This document shows, one piece after another, positions 57,705 through 64,000 of a stretch of 64,000 bases of DNA; the stretch's first letter is position 1, and each line of letters begins with the position of its first letter. This DNA comes from Neptunomonas sp. (GTDB taxonomy: Bacteria > Pseudomonadota > Gammaproteobacteria > Pseudomonadales > Balneatricaceae): the NCBI RefSeq assembly GCF_016744175.1, contig NZ_JADGEV010000003.1, positions 62,001 to 126,000 on the forward strand, read 5' to 3'. The notes beneath the pieces were generated by a model, which saw only the letters and a list, made by a program, of their open reading frames with translations, searched no databases and had not been told where the DNA came from. Position numbers and translations under genes: made by a program.

Positions 57705-57878
57705 ATGTTCTGGGATAGTCGATGCGCGGATGGCTCATTTTCGACAAACAACGGTTGGTTGGTCAGTTTTGTAGTACTGCTGGACGCCCTGTACTTCTTT
57801 TATTTCCCAGAACCAGAAAATTCGGATGTGCTGCTTTTTATAAGCAGTGTAGATAAGGATATTATCGAGGCGCTTTAG
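57705..57878 (+). CDS. Possible small membrane protein
   Basis: 57 codons from ATG: one hydrophobic stretch (NGWLVSFVVLLDALYFFYF) followed by an acidic tail. GGG adjoins the ATG, a poor ribosome binding site, and no homologue is known to me. It could equally be the end of a decayed gene. Listed because the 333-base gap contains no other feature. Confidence 0.25.
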   Translation: MFWDSRCADGSFSTNNGWLVSFVVLLDALYFFYFPEPENSDVLLFISSVDKDIIEAL

Positions 57879-57959
57879 GCGTAGTTTTTATCAGAGAAAA
57901 CTCTGATTTCATGTCTAAAATACACGAAAATATTGAGTGGAATTACCACAGTATTAACT

Positions 57960-58877
57960 ATGAAAATTAATCTGAATAAATTACCTAGAAATAGACTACG
58001 ACTGCTGTCTCGAACATTATTTTTTCTGCTGTTTTTGATAGCGCCTGCACTGGATATATTTCGCTTTGACCTTACCATCGGTAATTTTATTATTTTTGGT
58101 CAGCATTGGACGCTGGGACTTGAGTCATTCCAACAAGGAAATGGTGATTTCTTGGCAGTCAGTATAAACATTTTACTGATGATTTTTCTGCCGGCGACGC
58201 TATTTATTTCAATTACTATGTTGCTCATCTGGCGATTTGGGCGAATCTACTGTGGATGGCTCTGTCCTCATTTTTCAGTGGTTGAAATGATAAATCAGCT
58301 CATGCTAAAAAATCTAAACAGAGTTACTTTGTGGGAGTCCGCTTCAGCTAAGCCTAAAAGTGTAATTTCTTGGCTGCTAGTGCTGTGTGTCAGTATGACC
58401 ATTGCCTTTATTTGGGCCTTCAGCTTGTTAACCTATATGCTTCCCCCCAAAGAAGTACTATTTAATTTACTCGCACTACAGCTTTCTATGTCATCCAGTA
58501 TTTTTCTTATGGTCGCCACTTTGGTGTTTACCATTGATTTTGTTTTTGCACGGCACTTGTTCTGTAAATACGGCTGTGCTCTAGGGCTTTTTCAAAGCAT
58601 TATTTGGATGGCTAATTCTAAGGCCATGGTTGTTAGCTTCGATAAAAAACGAGCGAGTCTTTGTAAAGACTGTGATCGAGAGTGTGATAAAGCCTGCCCT
58701 ATGCGACTGCCGCCCCGTAACATTAAAAGAGCTAAATTCACCTGCACTCAATGTGGGCAGTGCCTAAATGCTTGTGACCGAGTGCAGCAAGATAATCCGG
58801 ATGGAGCATTGATCCGCTGGGTTAGCAATGAACCGGAGCAATTAGCAGGTCGCAAAGTCACTGAAGACAGGGATTGA
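57960..58877 (+). CDS. Membrane polyferredoxin (CcoG/NapH/MauN-like)
   Basis: About 305 residues. Four or five helices; CGWLCPHFSVVEM is the CGWxCP motif of the CcoG/NapH/RdxA group, and KYGCALGLFQ resembles the second half of that motif. Two 4Fe-4S motifs follow (CKDCDRECDKACP and CTQCGQCLNACDR). Such proteins pass electrons for cofactor assembly, copper handling or quinol oxidation. MauN of methylamine dehydrogenase clusters is a relative, but there are no mau genes here. ATG 57960 is a guess; TTG 57933 is also open. Confidence 0.8.
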   Translation: MKINLNKLPRNRLRLLSRTLFFLLFLIAPALDIFRFDLTIGNFIIFGQHWTLGLESFQQGNGDFLAVSINILLMIFLPATLFISITMLLIWRFGRIYCGWLCPHFSVVEMINQLMLKNLNRVTLWESASAKPKSVISWLLVLCVSMTIAFIWAFSLLTYMLPPKEVLFNLLALQLSMSSSIFLMVATLVFTIDFVFARHLFCKYGCALGLFQSIIWMANSKAMVVSFDKKRASLCKDCDRECDKACPMRLPPRNIKRAKFTCTQCGQCLNACDRVQQDNPDGALIRWVSNEPEQLAGRKVTEDRD

Positions 58878-59137
58878 CCATTACATCATCAGTATATTTA
58901 TAATTCTATGTTAGACGATTAATCTATTCCCGCAGCGCTTTTCTCGCATGTTTTTCAGTGGCTAGTGAAAAACCCATGTGCTCCTTCCGGGTAACTCCGG
59001 TGAGTTGCCTGCTCTATCAGCCCTTCCTTAGCGTACTTAATCAATAGTCTTTAGTAGATTTGATATAAATCAGTGTGCTTAATCATATCAAGAGTAAATT
59101 GGGTGTTGTTAAGTTAAATCTACATTAGGGGTGACTT

Positions 59138-59743
59138 ATGAAAAAGCTACTTTTTGCTAGTTCGCTAATGGCTTTCACAATTGTTTTTTTGCCAATGACC
59201 GCGAATTCATCCTCAATTCCTGATCGAGGCCCCATATCATTTTCTGCATATGATACAAATGGCGACGGGTTAATTAGTGAGAAAGAGTTTATAGAAACTC
59301 GTTCAGAACGGGTCTCAAAGCAAGCTTCGCAAGGTATGCCAATGCGAGGAGCTTTGAGTGCACCCTCTTTTTCGGCATTTGATATAAATCAGGATGGTAC
59401 TTTAACAAACGAAGAGCTCTCAAAAGGGCAAAAAACTCAGATGGAAAAGCGGCGCAGTATGGGAATGGGGCTAGGCAGTGGAATGAATAAAGGCATCGGA
59501 ATGGAAAGAAACATGCCCAGCTTCTCTGAGTTTGATTTGAATGGCGACGGAAAAATACTTGAAAGGGAATTAAACGAAGCGAGAAGTAAAAGAATCAGTG
59601 AAAGAGCGCAGCAAGGTTATCAGATGAGAAATCTTAGTAATGCCTCTTCTTTTACTGATATAGATGCAAATGCAGATGGACACATTAGTGGAGAAGAATT
59701 TACAGCACACCAAGCTCAGAGTCGCGAGAAAAGAACTCAATAA
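59138..59743 (+). CDS. Secreted EF-hand protein
   Basis: 201 residues with a signal peptide (about 1-24, NSSSIP) and four EF-hand loops: DTNGDGLISEKE, DINQDGTLTNEE, DLNGDGKILERE and DANADGHISGEE. The spacing is paired as two EF-hand pairs with Met/Arg/Gly-rich linkers. A periplasmic calcium-binding role is likely; partner unknown. Confidence 0.85.
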   Translation: MKKLLFASSLMAFTIVFLPMTANSSSIPDRGPISFSAYDTNGDGLISEKEFIETRSERVSKQASQGMPMRGALSAPSFSAFDINQDGTLTNEELSKGQKTQMEKRRSMGMGLGSGMNKGIGMERNMPSFSEFDLNGDGKILERELNEARSKRISERAQQGYQMRNLSNASSFTDIDANADGHISGEEFTAHQAQSREKRTQ

Positions 59744-59851
59744 GTGCTGATAAAAAATCTGTTAAAGGTTTTAGAATCTAACAAAATACAGTTGGCTGTT
59801 GTTCGTATCTCCCGAATAATGGTCAATTGTAATTAGCTGTTTAAAACTGTA

Positions 59852-60790
59852 TCAAAACGTAAAATCGATATTTATAGTCTTCAGAGTTTGGGCTAGTTGC
59901 TCAAATACCAACTGGCGTAACCACATATGCCCGGGCTCTTTTTTGTATCGCTCATGCCAAATAATGGAATAGGTAAAGTCATCTTGCTCCATTGGGAAGG
60001 GTAATATTTTCAGTTGATACTGGGCAGCAAAACTTTTTGCTAATCCGTAGGGTACCGTCAATAGCAGGTCACTTTGAGCAACCAGTGCCAATGCGGCGAC
60101 GAAGTGAGGTACTCTTAGTGCGATATGGCGTTTTAGGCCTTGTTGTTCGAGTAGATAATCAATCGCCCCTTTACGAGAACCGCCCATGGTAATTAAGGCA
60201 TGCGGGTGGCTTGCATAACTGTCTAAATCCAGCCCTTGTGCGATGAGAGGGTGGCCTTCACGTACGACACAAACAAACCGGTCACTGCCGACCCCGCGCC
60301 CGTGAATGGCGGCGGGGACATTGGCAACAGTGCAGGTTGCTAGGTCTATATCTTGTTGGTCTAGCTGCTGCAACAAGCTCTCATGCCAGGGAATGATCTC
60401 AAGGCTTACCTGAGGTGCTTCTATTCTCAGACGCTTTATTACCGAAGGTAATAATACTTGAGCGCCATAGTCTGTCGTTGCAAGTTTAAAGTTATTAGTC
60501 GCCTTGGCAGGAAGAAAAGTAGCAGGCTCAATTAGTTGACTAAGATCTTGCAATGACTGCCGCAAGTGAAGCGCCAAAGCCTCTGCTCGGGGGGTAGGAG
60601 CCAATCCTTTAGGAGTTCGTGTAAACAGCGGGTCGTTAAACAATTGGCGTAACCGAGCCAAATTACGGCTAATGGCCGGTTGGGTTAAGTTCAAACGCCC
60701 TGCGGCACGGGTGACATTACGCTCTTCCAACAACACCTGAAAAACCGGTAGCAGGTTCAAATCAGCAGAAGAAAGACCAGAGAGATTCAA
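59852..60790 (-). CDS. LysR family transcriptional regulator
   Basis: 312 residues. HTH: LNLLPVFQVLLEERNVTRAAGRLNLTQPAISRNLARLRQLFNDPLFTR, the NodD/LeuO-like DLNLL opening, then a LysR substrate-binding domain. Divergent from rarD with 226 bases between, so rarD is a possible target; this is inference only. Confidence 0.88.
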   Translation of the reverse strand: MNLSGLSSADLNLLPVFQVLLEERNVTRAAGRLNLTQPAISRNLARLRQLFNDPLFTRTPKGLAPTPRAEALALHLRQSLQDLSQLIEPATFLPAKATNNFKLATTDYGAQVLLPSVIKRLRIEAPQVSLEIIPWHESLLQQLDQQDIDLATCTVANVPAAIHGRGVGSDRFVCVVREGHPLIAQGLDLDSYASHPHALITMGGSRKGAIDYLLEQQGLKRHIALRVPHFVAALALVAQSDLLLTVPYGLAKSFAAQYQLKILPFPMEQDDFTYSIIWHERYKKEPGHMWLRQLVFEQLAQTLKTINIDFTF

Positions 60791-61016
60791 TGTTGTGGTA
60801 CCTATGTGTATAAATAAAAATTATAACAACTATACTCGCAATACATTGGATTCATAACACTTTACTGGAATAGAATACTGGCCTGGTAACTGGTTACGCT
60901 TAATTAAGAGCTTTCAATAGTCATTGCAGCTAACGAAAAAAGTTACCTTATAAGCCTGCCGGTATCGGTCGATCCTTTACACGCCAAGACAATAACCCTT
61001 AGGTGAATGTCCGTTT

Positions 61017-61898
61017 ATGACTGATTTTTCCCGTAGTATGTTTCAAGCGCTTTCCGCTTATTTAATTTGGGGTTGTTTTGCCCTGTTTTTTCACCAGTTA
61101 CAACACATCCCCCCCATAGAAGTGCTGTTGCACCGTCTTGTTTGGGCTTTTGTGTTTGTTGCTGTAGTGCTTACTCTAAGCCGCCGTTGGGGTCATGTAC
61201 GTGATGCGCTAGGGAAACCGACATTAGTCTTACAGCTATTTGCATCGTCGTTATTAATAGCCAGCAATTGGATTGTCTACATCTGGTCCGTTGGTATTGG
61301 TGATGCGGTGGGTGCCAGTTTAGGGTACTTCATCAGCCCGTTGGTTGGGATTGCTTTAGGTGTTTGGGTGCTCAAGGAGCGTATACTACCCTATCAAACG
61401 ATTGCTCTGATCCTTGCTGTAGTTGGGGTGAGTTATAAGATTTTTGGCACTCAAGAAATCCCTTGGGCTTCTCTGGCTTTAGCTGTTTCATTTGGTCTGT
61501 ATGGCCTCATCCGCAAACAAACTTCCGTTGATACAGTCACCGGATTGATGATAGAGAGCCTGTTGTTGCTTCCTTTTGCATTGGGCTATTGGTTGTGGAT
61601 TGCGTGGAATGGAGAACAACATTTTAGCCTGTCCATTGATGGTTTGTTACTGGTCTCTGCAGGCGTTATGACGGCACTACCGTTGCTGGCCTATGCTTCA
61701 GCCGCGCGTCATCTAAGTCTAGTTATTCTTGGATTCATGCTCTACTTGGCACCCTCATTACAGCTGCTTACAGGGGTTTTTATCCTTGGAGAACCTTTCG
61801 ATGTCCATCAACAGATCACTTTCAGTTTTATCTTTGCGGGGTTAATCGTCTTAACAGGCGGAGCCATACTTCGACATCATAGGGCTACAGGTAAGTAA
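61017..61898 (+). CDS. rarD: EamA family transporter RarD
   Basis: 293 residues, ten helices. Opening SAYLIWGCFALFFHQL and LLHRLVWAFVFV plus SNWIVYIWSV and ASLGYFISPLVGI match RarD, a drug/metabolite transporter of unknown substrate. A terminator follows. Confidence 0.87.
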   Translation: MTDFSRSMFQALSAYLIWGCFALFFHQLQHIPPIEVLLHRLVWAFVFVAVVLTLSRRWGHVRDALGKPTLVLQLFASSLLIASNWIVYIWSVGIGDAVGASLGYFISPLVGIALGVWVLKERILPYQTIALILAVVGVSYKIFGTQEIPWASLALAVSFGLYGLIRKQTSVDTVTGLMIESLLLLPFALGYWLWIAWNGEQHFSLSIDGLLLVSAGVMTALPLLAYASAARHLSLVILGFMLYLAPSLQLLTGVFILGEPFDVHQQITFSFIFAGLIVLTGGAILRHHRATGK

Positions 61899-61915
61899 TC
61901 AATGCTCCTATCAAA

Positions 61916-61942
61916 AACCCACCTTTGTGTGGGTTCTTTCTA
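61916..61942 (+). terminator. Terminator after rarD
   Basis: AACCCAC / GTGGGTT stem with six-base loop, then CTTTCT. Confidence 0.65.
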
Positions 61943-62197
61943 TTAGATTCAGATTGTAACGATAATTTCATCGCTCATAAGATAAAGTATTCATCGCCTG
62001 TTTTCTGAAATGCACTGCTTGTTGTGTGTTACAAAATATAACTAAAAGTTATGCATCAAACTCTTAATGAAGGGTTGTCATAAAAATATCTTTTAGTTGT
62101 CTTCGTTCGTTCATATTCCCTGTTTATGCTTTTCGCCAATGATTTGAATAATGCTTTGCCGGCATGACAGTGCCGGTAATTGATCTGGCGGGATGAT

Positions 62198-63046
62198 ATG
62201 TCGAATAAAGTAATACTGGTCGTTCTTGATGGGCTTGAGTACAACACGGCTGCACAGTGCATGGGCTTTTTACATGCGTTAAAAGAGCAAGGCAAGGCAA
62301 CACTGTATAAATTGCAATGTGAGCTTCCATCGATGTCTCGGCCACTATACGAGACCATCTTAACGGGCACTTTGCCCATTCAAAGCGGCATTGTACATAA
62401 TCATGTCGTGCGCAATTCTACTCAAACCAGTGTCTTTAGTTTGGCGCGGGAAAACAGTTTAACGACGGCAGCTGCGGCCTATCATTGGTTTAGTGAGTTA
62501 TATAACTGTGCTCCTTATGATGCGGCCAGGGATCGTTATACCGAAGCGCCCGAGCAGCTGATCCAATACGGCTGCTTCTACCATCAGGACCATTATCCTG
62601 ATAGCCATTTATACCTCGATGCTGAATGGCTGCGACGTAAATACGATCCAGATTTTTTGTTAGTCCACCCGATGAATATTGATGATGCAGGGCATCGTGC
62701 TGGGTTTGATAGTGCACATTATCGTAATACTGCTCGCCATTCCGATATGTCGCTGTCTTATCACCTACCCGAGTGGATAGCGGCGGGTTATCAAATTTTG
62801 ATTACTGCTGATCATGGTATGAACAGTGATAAAAGCCATGGGGGAACCTTACCCGAAGAGCGTGATATTCCTCTCTTTGTTATCGGCGAGCGATTCTCCC
62901 ATCAAACTGACTGCTCACCTGCGCAAACTGAAATCTGCGGTGTTGTGTGTGAGCTTTTAGGAATACAAAACCACGCTAAGCCTGTAGCGAACGGTTTGTT
63001 ATGTGAAGGTCTAAGTGAGCAGCTCTCTTATAAAGGGGCAGCATAA
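62198..63046 (+). CDS. Alkaline phosphatase superfamily phosphodiesterase
   Basis: About 282 residues. Metal-binding D in VLDGL, nucleophile region SMSRPLYETILTG, H in NIDDAGHRAGF and DHGM in ITADHGMNSD: the pattern of type I phosphodiesterase/nucleotide pyrophosphatase proteins. ATG 62198 has GGGAT upstream; the earlier frame from 62180 gains only six residues. No signal peptide, so cytoplasmic. Its stop overlaps the next start (TAATG), suggesting a joint pathway with the HAD phosphatase. Confidence 0.82.
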   Translation: MSNKVILVVLDGLEYNTAAQCMGFLHALKEQGKATLYKLQCELPSMSRPLYETILTGTLPIQSGIVHNHVVRNSTQTSVFSLARENSLTTAAAAYHWFSELYNCAPYDAARDRYTEAPEQLIQYGCFYHQDHYPDSHLYLDAEWLRRKYDPDFLLVHPMNIDDAGHRAGFDSAHYRNTARHSDMSLSYHLPEWIAAGYQILITADHGMNSDKSHGGTLPEERDIPLFVIGERFSHQTDCSPAQTEICGVVCELLGIQNHAKPVANGLLCEGLSEQLSYKGAA

Positions 63047-63780
63047 TGGCGTTAGCAATTTTTGACCTAGATGAAACTTTAGTGGCGGGAGATAGCTGCT
63101 CGCTATTTTGTCAGTTCTTGTTAACAGAGGGCTTGGTGGGCAGTGAGTTTGTAGAACGTGATCAGCAAATGATGGCTTTGTATAACGCAGAAGCACTCGT
63201 GTTAGATGATTACATCGGCTTTTTTATTGAGCCACTGCGCCATTTAAGCATCGCCACCATCAACGAGATGATGCCGCGCTTTGTTGAGCAATATATTGCT
63301 CCTCGTATATATTCTGAAGCGCATCAAATGTTAGAGAGTCAGTTTGCGATAGGCAATCGCTCACTGATTGTTTCAGCAACCGCTGAGTTTATTGTTAATG
63401 CTGTTGCGCACCACTTGGGCGTCTCAGATGTTTTAGCCATTCGCTTAGCGAGTGAGCAGGGTTTTTACACAGGCAAGATTGACGGTGTTCCAACCTTTAG
63501 AAGCGGCAAGGTGACTCGGTTGCATAGCTGGTTAATCGAACATGATGAAACCTTAGAAGGTGCTCAGTTCTACAGCGATTCTATTAATGACCTTCCCTTG
63601 TTAGAGCAGGTTGACTACCCAATAGCAACAAACCCAGACAAACAGCTTTTGCAGATAGCAACACAACGCAACTGGTCAGTTCTTAACTGGACTGCGTTTC
63701 GACCTAGTGATTTATGCAGTGACTCATTTAATGATCAATCCGTTCAAAACTCAACCATTCAGGAAGTAACCCATGTCTAA
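63046..63780 (+). CDS. HAD-IB family phosphatase (SerB-like)
   Basis: 244 residues. HAD motif I LDETLVAGD, motif II with S in LIVSATAEF, motif IV YSDSINDLPLL. The subfamily IB covers phosphoserine phosphatase and related lipid or phosphate-monoester phosphatases. It is coupled to the phosphodiesterase upstream and overlaps the next gene by 8 bases. Confidence 0.85.
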   Translation: MALAIFDLDETLVAGDSCSLFCQFLLTEGLVGSEFVERDQQMMALYNAEALVLDDYIGFFIEPLRHLSIATINEMMPRFVEQYIAPRIYSEAHQMLESQFAIGNRSLIVSATAEFIVNAVAHHLGVSDVLAIRLASEQGFYTGKIDGVPTFRSGKVTRLHSWLIEHDETLEGAQFYSDSINDLPLLEQVDYPIATNPDKQLLQIATQRNWSVLNWTAFRPSDLCSDSFNDQSVQNSTIQEVTHV

Positions 63781-64000
63781 ATTTCTGATCGCCAGTGCAG
63801 TAGCACTTATCTCAGGTAATGCAGTAGCGGCGTGTCCGGCTGTTGTCGGTGCTGATGCAGGTGGAACTTATCCTCATATATTTGAAAAGGCTGAATTTGA
63901 AAGTCTACATGGCTGCCAGATGAGCTTTAATGAGAACCCGGTTATAAAAGCGCTTAATAGCCGTATAGCCGGTAATTCAGAGCTACTTTCGCTAGCTAAG
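63773..64000 (+). CDS. Secreted protein, 5' part (cut by window end)
   Basis: Open from ATG 63773 to the end of the window, overlapping the HAD stop; GGAAG lies upstream. Signal peptide about 1-20 (SGNAVAA/CP), followed by a mature part opening CPAVVGADAGGTYPHIFEKA. This looks like a periplasmic binding protein but too little is seen to name a family. It would make a three-gene unit with the phosphodiesterase and the phosphatase. Confidence 0.6.
   Translation, partial: MSKFLIASAVALISGNAVAACPAVVGADAGGTYPHIFEKAEFESLHGCQMSFNENPVIKALNSRIAGNSELLSLAK

Noticed and set aside
1..64000. Prophage, insertion sequence, CRISPR, rRNA or tRNA
   Set aside because: No transposase, integrase, regular repeat array or recognisable RNA gene was found by reading; small RNAs cannot be excluded.

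Overview
The window looks like the chromosome of a marine or halophilic gammaproteobacterium of the Oceanospirillales type. The reasons are moderate-to-low GC, strong Shine-Dalgarno sites, a BCCT compatible-solute transporter, glcDEF, FTR1, LysR and GGDEF-EAL genes of gammaproteobacterial style, and no phage, insertion sequence, CRISPR, rRNA or tRNA that I could find. The genus is inference only.

Region 1 (1-14.2 kb) is a mosaic. It starts with the end of a DUF58 / TgpA transglutaminase-like operon, in which TgpA has lost its catalytic cysteine, followed by an FTR1 iron permease and a BCCT transporter. A 1.3-kb gene graveyard comes next, holding a decayed copy of the FTR1 3' end and pieces of a small gene that also turns up about 2 kb further on. 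Small accessory genes follow (YdjM-like, low-molecular-weight phosphatase, GNAT, RidA), then an NMT1/SsuA-type ABC importer, a GFA protein, an orphan solute-binding protein and a DUF454 protein.

Region 2 (14.4-24.0 kb) holds glcDEF (glycolate oxidase), a PLP fold-III amino-acid decarboxylase in an apparent unit with a polar amino-acid ABC importer, and a divergent LysR regulator.

Region 3 (24.1-54.1 kb) is the centrepiece: two complete structural gene sets for quinohemoprotein amine dehydrogenase (QHNDH), a periplasmic enzyme that oxidises primary amines to aldehydes and whose small subunit carries the CTQ cofactor and thioether cross-links. Set 1 (qhpA1-D1-C1-B1) is divergent from an aldehyde dehydrogenase; both have good sigma-54 -24/-12 promoters, and an AcoR-type sigma-54 activator follows. 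Set 2 (qhpA2-D2-C2-B2) is followed, after a terminator-like hairpin, by the only maturation genes present: qhpF (ABC exporter), qhpE (leader protease) and qhpG (FAD monooxygenase). Between the sets lie an outer-membrane beta-barrel protein, a second aldehyde dehydrogenase and a two-component system with a 2118-residue hybrid kinase. The promoter regions of qhpA2 and of the barrel gene share a tandem GTTACAT element and further matches at identical spacing. The simplest reading is two amine-oxidation modules with different regulators (sigma-54 activator; two-component system), each with its own aldehyde dehydrogenase, sharing one peptide-maturation line. A di-heme DUF1111 cytochrome with a small membrane protein, behind a Fur-like site, closes the region.

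Region 4 (54.4-64 kb) holds a membrane PAS-GGDEF-EAL protein, a CcoG/NapH-type ferredoxin membrane protein, an EF-hand protein, a LysR regulator, RarD, and a phosphodiesterase / HAD phosphatase pair leading into a truncated secreted-protein gene.
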